Assembly: GCA_014268975.2 (NCBI GenBank)
Contig: CP077096.1
Location: 4,377,501-4,441,500, forward strand
Source of the DNA: Pseudomonas wayambapalatensis
GTDB lineage: Bacteria; Pseudomonadota; Gammaproteobacteria; Pseudomonadales; Pseudomonadaceae
Reading direction: 5' to 3'
DNA: 64,000 bases
The number at the start of each line of letters is the position of its first letter. Within the stretch, counting starts at the first letter, position 1. Positions 7,964 through 15,799 of the stretch are shown here, one piece after another. The notes under the pieces are model-generated. The model was not told where the DNA came from. It was given only the letters and a program-made list of their open reading frames with translations, and searched no databases. The position numbers and the translations under genes were made by a program.

Positions 7964-8125
7964 TCAGCGTTTCTTGGGCTTGCTTTTGCTTTTCTTCTTC
8001 TTGCTTTTCGCCAACGGCATGGCCTGCTCGAAGGCCTGGCGCATTTCATCCAGGCGCTTGTCCTTGATGTCGTGGATACGTTTGGCGCGCTCGGCGCCGA
8101 AGTCGATCAGGTTGTCTTGGCTCAT
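7964..8125 (-). CDS. small basic hypothetical protein
   Basis: A 53-residue protein beginning MSQDNLIDFGAERAKRIHDI and ending in a very basic tail rich in Lys-Ser (KSKKKKSKSKPKKR). The first part is predicted helical, and the tail could bind nucleic acid or simply be disordered. The ribosome site is poor. I do not recognise a characterised family. It is downstream of another small minus-strand gene (8193-8531), 67 bases away, and may be co-transcribed. Confidence 0.6.
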   Translation of the reverse strand: MSQDNLIDFGAERAKRIHDIKDKRLDEMRQAFEQAMPLAKSKKKKSKSKPKKR

Positions 8126-8192
8126 GGGCGGGCTCGACTGACAGCGGATACGCCCATGATGAAGCCTGATGGCGACGCTGAACAGCCCCGCC

Positions 8193-8531
8193 TCAGACTT
8201 CGATATCCACCAGCAGCCCCTGGCGCGGCCGCTCACCCAGCGGCGCCACCGGCACGGTGTTGTCGGCATTGAGTTCATCGCCAGGCATGGCGCTGTAGAG
8301 CTCTTCCTGCTCGTCCTGTCGGCGTTGCTGGCGACGTTGCTGCTGGCGGCGCTGCTCTTCGCGCAGCCGATAGGCCTCATCCTGCGGGTCGCGCTGCTGC
8401 TTGAGGTCGATGGTGCCATCACTGGAGGCAGGCTGGGCCGGAACCACCGGAGGAATATTGGGGGTCTGCTTGACGGGGTCTTGTTGCGAGGTCACGGGCA
8501 CGGCACTGAGCGGGATGATCGGCGGCAGCAT
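8193..8531 (-). CDS. Gln/Arg-rich hypothetical protein
   Basis: A 112-residue soluble protein with a proline-rich N-terminus, a central charged coiled-coil-like stretch rich in Gln and Arg (about residues 55-78) and a C-terminus containing GERPRQGLLVDIEV. The start at 8531 has a good AGGAGA ribosome site 9 bases upstream. Proteins of this kind are widespread in Pseudomonas and sometimes carry misleading enzyme names; nothing here supports an enzymatic role. Function unknown. Confidence 0.65.
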   Translation of the reverse strand: MLPPIIPLSAVPVTSQQDPVKQTPNIPPVVPAQPASSDGTIDLKQQRDPQDEAYRLREEQRRQQQRRQQRRQDEQEELYSAMPGDELNADNTVPVAPLGERPRQGLLVDIEV

Positions 8532-8641
8532 GAGTCGGTTCTCCTGTAGCCACTGTGTCGGCCAGTCACGGTGCGCCTTGAGCACATGGGCAAGGGTTTG
8601 TGCGGCTGGTCACAATACCGTTTGCAAAGTATAGACCGCGA

Positions 8642-9337
8642 TCACTCGCCTTCGTCGTCGGGATCGTCGTCCGCGGGCTGGCTGGTCTCGCTCCAGGGCC
8701 TCTTGTAGACCTGCTGCCAGACCGCGTCCATGTGCTCGCGCAGCACCTGCGGCGCACTCTTGAGCGACGCACTGTCCTCGCGCTCGCCGCCGATGGGCTC
8801 CTCGCCCGCCGGGCTGATCTGCGACTGACCACTGATGCTGTAGATCGCCTGGCCTTCGCGCATTTCGATGCTGATGTCGTGCGGGTCGATGCCGCCGCCG
8901 CAGAAGGCGTGGCTGGCCACGGTGACTTCGGCGACACCATCCTTGTTCAGGTCGGTGACGTCGCTGACATCGGTATAGAAATCGACATCCAGGTCCAGCC
9001 CGGGACAGGTCGTTTCCTGGTCGATCTGCCAGCGTGGCTTGAACGCCTCGCTTTCGCTCGCACGCCCATAGAGCGTGGCCTTGAGCACGACCTTGTCGAC
9101 TTCCTGTTCGCTCTCGGCATCGGTCGCCTGGCCGTCGACACGGCTGAGCACCAGCAGGCCTTCGCCCTCGCGGTCGTGGAAATGCACGCTCTTGAGCGGT
9201 GTCTGCACGCCCAGGACTTCCAGTTGCTCGACCGGGATCGGCGCGAGGATCTCGAACTTCTTCTGGTCACAGGCCGCGAGGAGCGCCACGCTGCCCACGG
9301 CCAGGGAGAGGTTCAACCAGCGGTGCGTGACAGGCAT
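8642..9337 (-). CDS. hypothetical lipoprotein
   Basis: A 231-residue protein with a lipoprotein signal peptide and lipobox LLAAC (Cys near residue 23), so probably an envelope lipoprotein; Asp follows the cysteine (CDQ), which in enterobacteria would favour inner-membrane retention. The mature part includes VTDLNKDGVAEVTV, an FG-GAP/EF-hand-like Asp-rich loop that may bind calcium, and two further cysteines (TTCPG, AFCGG). The C-terminus is acidic (DDDPDDEGE). No family with known function recognised. Transcribed away from rapA. Confidence 0.7.
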   Translation of the reverse strand: MPVTHRWLNLSLAVGSVALLAACDQKKFEILAPIPVEQLEVLGVQTPLKSVHFHDREGEGLLVLSRVDGQATDAESEQEVDKVVLKATLYGRASESEAFKPRWQIDQETTCPGLDLDVDFYTDVSDVTDLNKDGVAEVTVASHAFCGGGIDPHDISIEMREGQAIYSISGQSQISPAGEEPIGGEREDSASLKSAPQVLREHMDAVWQQVYKRPWSETSQPADDDPDDEGE

Positions 9338-9394
9338 GTTGGCGCGAGGCCCTCGTTGACTAAAGGGTATTCGTCGATGAAGTGGCTGAACGCT

Positions 9395-9425
9395 TTGGTC
9401 CGCCGGGCCTATCCGTTAAGATAAT
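9395..9425 (+). promoter_or_regulatory. candidate sigma-70 promoter of rapA
   Basis: TTGGTC at 9395-9400 is followed 16 bases later by TAAGAT (9417-9422), overlapping GATAAT (9420-9425). These lie 31-61 bases before the rapA ATG. The match is moderate, and it is the best candidate in the short intergenic gap. Confidence 0.3.
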
Positions 9426-9455
9426 GCGCTTTTTCATCGCGGGAGTTCAGGCAGT

Positions 9456-12302
9456 ATGGCGCAGCAGTATCAACCGGGGCAACGCTGGATCAGCGACAGC
9501 GAAGCCGAGCTCGGCCTGGGAACCATCCTGGCGCAGGATGGCCGCCTGCTGACCGTGCTCTATCCGGCCACTGGCGATACCCGCCAGTACTCGCTACGCA
9601 ACGCGCCGCTGACTCGCGTGCGCTTCTCGCCGGGAGACCAGATCACTCACTTCGATGGCTGGAAGCTGACCGTGCGCGAGGTCGAGGATGTCGACGGCCT
9701 GCTGGTCTACCATGGCCTGGACGGGCAGAACGAGGCGCGTACCCTGCCTGAGACGCAACTGTCGAACTTCATCCAGTTCCGTCTGGCCAGCGACCGTCTG
9801 TTCGCCGGGCAGATCGACCCGCTGTCGTGGTTCTCGCTGCGCTACAACACGCTGCAGCACAGCAGCAAGCAGATGCTCTCCACGCTCTGGGGCCTGGGCG
9901 GCTGCCGCGCCCAGCCGATCGCCCACCAGTTGCACATTGCCCGTGAAGTCGCCGACCGTATCGCCCCGCGGGTATTGCTGGCCGACGAAGTGGGCCTGGG
10001 CAAGACCATCGAGGCGGGCCTGGTCATCCACCGCCAACTGCTGACGGGCCGTGCCAGCCGTGTGCTGATCCTGGTCCCGGAAAACCTTCAGCACCAGTGG
10101 CTGGTGGAAATGCGCCGGCGCTTCAACCTGCAGGTGGCACTGTTCGACGCCGAACGCTTCATCGAGAGCGATGCCAGCAACCCGTTCGAAGATGCCCAAC
10201 TGGCGCTGGTGGCGCTGGAATGGCTGGTCGACGATGAAAAGGCCCAGGACGCACTGTTCGCCGCCGGCTGGGACCTGATGGTGGTCGACGAAGCCCACCA
10301 CCTGGTCTGGCACGAGGAACAGGCCAGCGCCGAATACGCGCTGGTCGAGCAACTGGCCCAGGTCATTGCTGGCGTGCTGCTGCTCACTGCCACCCCCGAG
10401 CAGCTCGGCCAGGACAGCCATTTCGCCCGCCTGCGCCTGCTCGACCCCAACCGTTTCCACGACCTGGCCGCGTTCCGCGCCGAGAGCGAGCACTATCGCC
10501 CGGTAGCCGAAGCCGTGCAGGAACTGCTCGACGAAGGCCGCCTGTCGCCCAAGGCGCACGCCACCATTCACAATTTCCTCGGCGCCGAGGGCGAAGCCCT
10601 GCTGGCCGCAGTCAGCGATGGTGACAGCCAGGCCAGCGCACGCCTGATCCGCGAATTGCTCGACCGCCATGGCACCGGCCGCGTGCTGTTCCGCAACACC
10701 CGCGCCGCGATCCAGGGCTTCCCCGAGCGCCAACTGCACCCCTACCCGCTCGCCAACCCCGAGCCGTACAGCGCGCTGCCTGCCGGCGAGCGTGCCGAGC
10801 TGTACCCGGAAGTGGCCTTCCAGGCCCAGGGCGAAGTCAGCGACGACGAACGCTGGTGGCGCTTCGACCCACGGGTCGACTGGCTGATCGACACCCTGAA
10901 GATGCTCAAGCGCACCAAGGTGCTGGTGATCTGCGCCCACGCCGAAACCGCCATGGATCTGGAAGACGCTCTGCGCGTGCGCTCCGGCATCCCCGCCACG
11001 GTTTTCCATGAGGGCATGAGCATCCTCGAGCGTGACCGCGCCGCTGCTTATTTCGCCGACGAAGAATTTGGCGCGCAGGTGCTGATCTGCTCGGAGATCG
11101 GCAGTGAAGGCCGCAACTTCCAGTTCGCCCACCACCTGGTGATGTTCGACCTGCCGGCGCACCCGGACCTGCTCGAGCAACGCATCGGCCGTCTCGACCG
11201 GATCGGTCAGAAACACACGATCCAGCTGCACATCCCGTACCTGCAGGACAGCCCGCAAGAGCGCCTGTTCCAGTGGTACCACGAAGGCCTGAATGCCTTC
11301 CTCAACACCTGCCCGACCGGTAACGCCCTGCAGCACCAGTTCGGCCCACGCCTGCTGGCGCAACTGGTCGGCGGCGACAATGCGGCCTGGAGCGCCCTGG
11401 TTGCCGAGGCCCGCGGCGAGCGCGAGCGCCTGGAGGCCGAGCTGCACAGCGGCCGTGACCGTCTGCTGGAGCTCAACTCCGGCGGCGCTGGCGAAGGCGA
11501 GGCACTGGTCGAGGCGATTCTCGAGCAAGACGACCAGTTCGCCCTGCCTATCTATATGGAAACCCTGTTCGACGCCTTCGGCATCGACAGCGAAGACCAT
11601 TCGGAAAACGCGCTGGTGCTCAAGCCCAGCGAGAAAATGCTCGACGCCAGCTTCCCGCTGGGCGACGACGAAGGCGTGACCATCACCTACGACCGTGGCC
11701 AGGCCCTGTCGCGAGAGGACATGCAGTTCCTGACCTGGGAGCACCCGATGGTCCAGGGCGGCATGGACCTGGTGCTGTCCGGTTCGATGGGCAACACCGC
11801 GGTGGCGCTGATCAAGAACAAGGCGCTCAAGCCTGGCACCGTGCTGCTCGAACTGCTCTATGTCAGCGAAGTGGTGGCGCCACGCAGCCTGCAACTGGGT
11901 CGCTACCTGCCATCGGCCGCCTTGCGCTGCCTGCTCGATACCAACGGCAACGACCTGGCGCCGCGGGTTGCCTTCGAAACCCTCAACGACCAGCTCGAGA
12001 GCGTGCCCAAGGCCAGCGCCAACAAGTTCATCCAGGCCCAGCGCGATGTATTGGCCAAGCGCATCGCCGCTGGCGAGGCGAAGGTACTGCCAGTGCACGA
12101 CGAGCGTGTCGCCGACGCGCAGCGCCGCCTGGCGGCTGAAGCCGACGAAGAGCTGGCGCGCCTGACGGCGCTCAAGGCCGTCAACCCGAGCGTGCGTGAC
12201 AGCGAGATCGACGCCCTGCGCAAGCAGCGCGAAGAAGGCCTGGCAATGCTCGACAAGGCCGCACTGCGTCTGGAAGCGATTCGCGTGCTGGTGGCCGGCT
12301 GA
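9456..12302 (+). CDS. rapA: RNA polymerase-associated protein RapA (HepA), SWI2/SNF2 ATPase
   Basis: RapA recycles RNA polymerase by remodelling stalled or post-termination complexes using ATP. The 948-residue product has the expected N-terminal Tudor-like domains (residues 1-110), Walker A in ADEVGLGKTIEAG (about 174-186), DEAH box in VVDEAHHL (about 276), and helicase motif VI in QRIGRLDRIGQ (about 576). The C-terminal RapA-specific region ends in a helical, charged segment. Length agrees with the family (about 950-970). It is monocistronic; a REP palindrome follows the stop. Confidence 0.95.
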   Translation: MAQQYQPGQRWISDSEAELGLGTILAQDGRLLTVLYPATGDTRQYSLRNAPLTRVRFSPGDQITHFDGWKLTVREVEDVDGLLVYHGLDGQNEARTLPETQLSNFIQFRLASDRLFAGQIDPLSWFSLRYNTLQHSSKQMLSTLWGLGGCRAQPIAHQLHIAREVADRIAPRVLLADEVGLGKTIEAGLVIHRQLLTGRASRVLILVPENLQHQWLVEMRRRFNLQVALFDAERFIESDASNPFEDAQLALVALEWLVDDEKAQDALFAAGWDLMVVDEAHHLVWHEEQASAEYALVEQLAQVIAGVLLLTATPEQLGQDSHFARLRLLDPNRFHDLAAFRAESEHYRPVAEAVQELLDEGRLSPKAHATIHNFLGAEGEALLAAVSDGDSQASARLIRELLDRHGTGRVLFRNTRAAIQGFPERQLHPYPLANPEPYSALPAGERAELYPEVAFQAQGEVSDDERWWRFDPRVDWLIDTLKMLKRTKVLVICAHAETAMDLEDALRVRSGIPATVFHEGMSILERDRAAAYFADEEFGAQVLICSEIGSEGRNFQFAHHLVMFDLPAHPDLLEQRIGRLDRIGQKHTIQLHIPYLQDSPQERLFQWYHEGLNAFLNTCPTGNALQHQFGPRLLAQLVGGDNAAWSALVAEARGERERLEAELHSGRDRLLELNSGGAGEGEALVEAILEQDDQFALPIYMETLFDAFGIDSEDHSENALVLKPSEKMLDASFPLGDDEGVTITYDRGQALSREDMQFLTWEHPMVQGGMDLVLSGSMGNTAVALIKNKALKPGTVLLELLYVSEVVAPRSLQLGRYLPSAALRCLLDTNGNDLAPRVAFETLNDQLESVPKASANKFIQAQRDVLAKRIAAGEAKVLPVHDERVADAQRRLAAEADEELARLTALKAVNPSVRDSEIDALRKQREEGLAMLDKAALRLEAIRVLVAG

Positions 12303-12330
12303 TAGAACTGCGGCCCCTTTCGCTCGCCTG

Positions 12331-12366
12331 CTCCTGCATCTGCAGGAGCGGGCTTGCCCGCGAAAG
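12331..12366. repeat. REP palindrome (P. putida type)
   Basis: A stem CTCCTGCA/TGCAGGAG (12331-12348) is joined to CGGGC-TT-GCCCG (12349-12360) and followed by CGAAA. The core GGAGCGGGCTTGCCCGCGAA is the recurrent repetitive extragenic palindrome of P. putida genomes. It sits 30 bases after the rapA stop and may also help termination or mRNA stability. Confidence 0.8.
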
Positions 12367-12552
12367 AGACGACATCAAAATCCAGGTCGCCCCACCCTTT
12401 TTATAACTTTCCGCTATCGACTCCATGCCCAAATGGTAGAGATCAAATTGCCATTAATCAGGAAGGCCTAGTTTCCCTTTCCTATACTCGGGTTTCAACG
12501 GTCTCCACCACGCTTTTAGGAGACGAGTGCAAACTCGACGAAGAGACAGGCA

Positions 12553-14817
12553 ATGGAGTGGCTGGGACTTCAATTGTTCGCCGAGCTTCCGGCGAACGGA
12601 CAAATCATCCTCGACTGCCGTCATAACCCTTTCCTGGTCATGCTCGCCTACCTGGTGGCCTGCGCTGCATGCTTCGCCACCCTGGACATGGCCGAACGGC
12701 AGAGTCACAGCGAGCAACGCAACGCCCGTCGCCAATGGCGGATCCTCGGTGCCTGCTGCCTGGCCAGCGGTATCTGGGCCATGCACTTCATCAGCCTGCT
12801 GGCGTTCCAGGCGCCACTTGAAGTGCACTACGACATGCCGCTGACCGCCCTTTCGCTGATCATCGCCCTGCTCGCCGCGTGGCTGGCGATGAACAGCCTC
12901 GATCGCACGGTGATGCAGTGGCGTCATTACCTTCAGGCCGCACTGGCGATCGGCCTCGGCATTACCGTGATGCATTACGTCGGCATGGCCGCGCTGCAGA
13001 CCAGCGCCCTGCAGTACTACCAGACCCCACTGCTGCTCACCTCGTTGGGCATCGCCATTGTCACCAGCCTGGTGGCGCTGCTGATGGCCCGGCATTTTCG
13101 CAGTGGCAGCGGGACCCTGCACCTGGTGATGAAGTACGGCGCCAGCCTGATGATGGCGGCGGGCATCGTCCTTACCCACTTCACCGGCATGGCTGCACTG
13201 TCGCTGGTGATCCCAGACAACATGCCCCTGCAACTGCCCTCAGCCAACAACAGCCTGCAGCTGGGGCTGACCATCGCGTTCATCACCCTGCTGATCAGTG
13301 GCAGCAGCATCAGCGCGGCCCTGGCCGACAAGAAACTGCAAAGCAAGGAACATGATCTGCGTCGGGTCAACATACTGCTGAGCCAGCTCGATCAGGCCCG
13401 GGCTTCGCTGCAACAGGCCGCCCACTACGATGCCCTGACCAACCTGGTCAATCGCCGCGGCTTCAACCAGGTCTTTGCCGAACGCCTGGCCGAGCAGACC
13501 GCGAGCGAAGGCATGCTGGCCGTGATGTTCCTCGACATCGACCACTTCAAACGCATCAACGACAGCCTCGGGCACGCTGCCGGCGACGAACTGCTCAAGG
13601 TGATCGCCGGGCACATCAAGGCGGCGACCCGCTCCCAGGATGTGGTGGCACGCTTTGGCGGCGATGAGTTCTGCATCGTCACCAGCCTGCACAACCGCGA
13701 CGAGGCCCGCCACCTGGCGCAACGCATCATGCAACGCATGAAGGAGCCGATCGACCTGGGCGGGCGGCGCATGGTCATGACCACCAGTATCGGCATCAGC
13801 ATCTTTCCCGACGATGGGCGCAGCGTTGAGGAGCTGCTGAAGAATGCCGACCTGGCGCTGTACCAGTCCAAGGGCGGCGGGCGCAACAACCTGAATTTCT
13901 TCAACAGCAGCCTGAAGACCCGCGCCACGCTCGAGTTGCAACTGGAAGAGGAACTGCGCGTGGCGCTGCTCGAAGAGCGCGGACTGTGCGTGCATTACCA
14001 GCCGATCTTCGACCTGCACAGCGCACGGGTCGCCAAGCTGGAAGCCCTGGTACGCTGGCAGCACCCGCAGCATGGCTTGCTCGGCCCCGACCGCTTCATC
14101 GGAATTGCCGAAGCCAATGGCCTGATCGCCGAACTCGACCTGTGGGTACTGCGCCGCGCCTGCGAAGACCTCGCCGAACTCAACCGCCTTGGCTACGGAC
14201 ATCTCAAGGTCACGGTGAACTGCTCCGCGGTGACGCTGGGGCGCGAGGAACTGGCCAGCGAGGTGGAGATGGCCTTGTTCCAGGCCGGTGTGGCGGCTCG
14301 CCAACTGGAACTGGAAGTCACCGAAAACGCCTTGATGGGCGATATCCACCGCACCATCAACCTGCTAAAACGCATTCGCGCCCAGGGCGTGGCCCTGTCG
14401 ATCGACGACTTCGGCACCGGCTATTCATCGCTGGCCTACCTCAAGCGCCTTCCCCTGGACGTGCTGAAGATCGACCGTTCGTTCATCCAGGATGTGCCGG
14501 GCAGCCAGCAAGACCGTGAGATCGTCCAGGCCATCATCATCATGGCCCATACCCTGCACCTGCAGGTCGTCACCGAGGGCGTGGAGACCGACGAACAACG
14601 CGCGTTTCTCGCCGCCCAAGGCTGCGACTTCCTTCAGGGCTACCTGCTCAGCCGTCCGGTCCCGCTGACCGACCTGCAGCCAGTGCTGGAACGCCTCGAC
14701 AATCTGGACAGCGACTTCATTCCCGAGCGCGGAACAGCTCTACAAGGGTCGCCGGATCGTTTTGCAGATGCCCCTGGCTGCCGTGCAGGCGCATCAGTTG
14801 CGCGGCGAGGCCACTGA
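12553..14817 (+). CDS. MHYT-GGDEF-EAL c-di-GMP turnover protein (MucR/NbdA-like)
   Basis: Inner-membrane sensor and c-di-GMP enzyme of 754 aa. The seven-helix MHYT domain (residues about 20-265) carries MHFISL and MHYVGM motifs, but its third repeat reads THFTGM. MHYT domains are proposed to sense O2, CO or NO through bound metal. The GGDEF domain is intact (369-373) with an I-site RSQD upstream. The EAL domain is also complete (EAL at 497-499, EVTEN, DDFGTGYSS, KIDRSF, TEGVE), so both synthase and phosphodiesterase activity are possible, as in MucR. The last 30 or so codons overlap the end of the convergent dehydrogenase gene by 101 bases and look like run-on rather than EAL domain. Confidence 0.9.
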   Translation: MEWLGLQLFAELPANGQIILDCRHNPFLVMLAYLVACAACFATLDMAERQSHSEQRNARRQWRILGACCLASGIWAMHFISLLAFQAPLEVHYDMPLTALSLIIALLAAWLAMNSLDRTVMQWRHYLQAALAIGLGITVMHYVGMAALQTSALQYYQTPLLLTSLGIAIVTSLVALLMARHFRSGSGTLHLVMKYGASLMMAAGIVLTHFTGMAALSLVIPDNMPLQLPSANNSLQLGLTIAFITLLISGSSISAALADKKLQSKEHDLRRVNILLSQLDQARASLQQAAHYDALTNLVNRRGFNQVFAERLAEQTASEGMLAVMFLDIDHFKRINDSLGHAAGDELLKVIAGHIKAATRSQDVVARFGGDEFCIVTSLHNRDEARHLAQRIMQRMKEPIDLGGRRMVMTTSIGISIFPDDGRSVEELLKNADLALYQSKGGGRNNLNFFNSSLKTRATLELQLEEELRVALLEERGLCVHYQPIFDLHSARVAKLEALVRWQHPQHGLLGPDRFIGIAEANGLIAELDLWVLRRACEDLAELNRLGYGHLKVTVNCSAVTLGREELASEVEMALFQAGVAARQLELEVTENALMGDIHRTINLLKRIRAQGVALSIDDFGTGYSSLAYLKRLPLDVLKIDRSFIQDVPGSQQDREIVQAIIIMAHTLHLQVVTEGVETDEQRAFLAAQGCDFLQGYLLSRPVPLTDLQPVLERLDNLDSDFIPERGTALQGSPDRFADAPGCRAGASVARRGH

Positions 14818-15604
14818 TCGGCGTTGCCGAACCCTGCTCGCGGGAAAACTTCACCGCAGTGTCGAGGTCCTTGAGCAAGGTGCGTACATGCCATTTGACC
14901 GGGGTGTAGCAGCTTTGCGCCATCTGCGGCGCGAGGATCTGCAGCGGCCGAGAGTCGGCGAACCCGCCGGAGAGTGCTTCGGCGATCAGGCTGGCATCCA
15001 CCCCTGAACGTTCGGCCAAGGCCACCACTTCGGCAATCACCAGGGCATTACAAGCAACGATCATCTGGTTGCAGGCCTTGGTCACCTGGCCGGCGCCAAC
15101 CGCTCCCATGTGCGTCACGCGCTGGCCGAGGGTCAGCAACACCGGGCGTACGCGCGCCAGGTCTGCAGCGTCACCACCCACCATGATCGCCAGGGTTCCC
15201 GCCTCGGCGCCCGGCGTACCGCCGGACACTGGTGCGTCCAGCCAGGCCATGCCGCACAGCGCCGCAAGTTCCGCGGCCATCTCGCGGGTGGCGGTTGGCT
15301 CAAGGCTGGAGAAATCCACCAGTAACTGGCCACTGCGACCGCCCTGGGCGATGCCTTGCTCGCCGAACACCACCTCACGTACTACGCCCGTGTCGGCCAG
15401 GCACAGCAGCACGATCTCAGTGTCACGGCACAACGCTGCCGGGCTCTCGGCCAGACGTGCCCCGGCGGTGACCAATTCGGCGCACTTCTGCGGGCTACGG
15501 TTCCACACGGTCAGCGGATAGCCGGCAGCCAGCAGGCGACGGCACATCGGCAGCCCCATCAGACCGATGCCGGCAAACCCCAGGGAAGGCAATGCAGTAC
15601 TCAT
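14717..15604 (-). CDS. 3-hydroxyisobutyrate dehydrogenase family NAD(P) oxidoreductase
   Basis: Beta-hydroxyacid dehydrogenase of 295 aa, the usual length. The N-terminal Rossmann motif reads GFAGIGLMGLPM, the substrate motif DAPVSGGTPGAEAG lies near residue 123, and the catalytic lysine is in VGAGQVTKACNQ. Relatives oxidise 3-hydroxyisobutyrate, tartronate semialdehyde, 2-hydroxy-4-carbon acids or related acids, and the sequence alone does not choose between them. Its 3' end overlaps the convergent MHYT-GGDEF-EAL gene by 101 bases. Its promoter region is shared with the tubulin-like gene and holds an operator-like repeat cluster. Confidence 0.88.
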   Translation of the reverse strand: MSTALPSLGFAGIGLMGLPMCRRLLAAGYPLTVWNRSPQKCAELVTAGARLAESPAALCRDTEIVLLCLADTGVVREVVFGEQGIAQGGRSGQLLVDFSSLEPTATREMAAELAALCGMAWLDAPVSGGTPGAEAGTLAIMVGGDAADLARVRPVLLTLGQRVTHMGAVGAGQVTKACNQMIVACNALVIAEVVALAERSGVDASLIAEALSGGFADSRPLQILAPQMAQSCYTPVKWHVRTLLKDLDTAVKFSREQGSATPISGLAAQLMRLHGSQGHLQNDPATLVELFRARE

Positions 15605-15669
15605 GAATGACTCCAGGCAAGGATTAAAGAAGCGTGGCTCTCGGGCGATGCAGTGCAGGTGCCAGCGTA

Positions 15670-15703
15670 AAACCCCTATCGACCATAGGGTAAACCCCTA
15701 TCG
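15670..15703. promoter_or_regulatory. operator-like repeats between dehydrogenase and tubulin-like genes
   Basis: Two identical 12-base direct repeats AAACCCCTATCG (15670-15681 and 15692-15703) are spaced by exactly 22 bases, about two helical turns. An inverted repeat CCCTAT-CGACC-ATAGGG (15674-15690) uses part of the first copy. The cluster lies 66-99 bases before the dehydrogenase start and about 97-130 bases before the tubulin-like gene start, the right place to control one or both. The binding protein is unknown. Confidence 0.55.
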
Positions 15704-15799
15704 CATGGGCAAAAGGCGCACTGCTACAGTCGCCGGATTTACGTAATGGCCAGATGACATATCTTCCGACCGTCCACCACTCCAGGCAAATGGCGCACT

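Noticed and set aside
9594..12098. Long minus-strand open frame opposite rapA
   Set aside because: Shadow of rapA; composition and lack of motifs are typical of antisense reading in high-GC DNA.
12331..12366. CRISPR-like or small RNA element after rapA
   Set aside because: Only one palindromic unit is present, matching the P. putida REP element, also found at 18053-18077; no spacer array.
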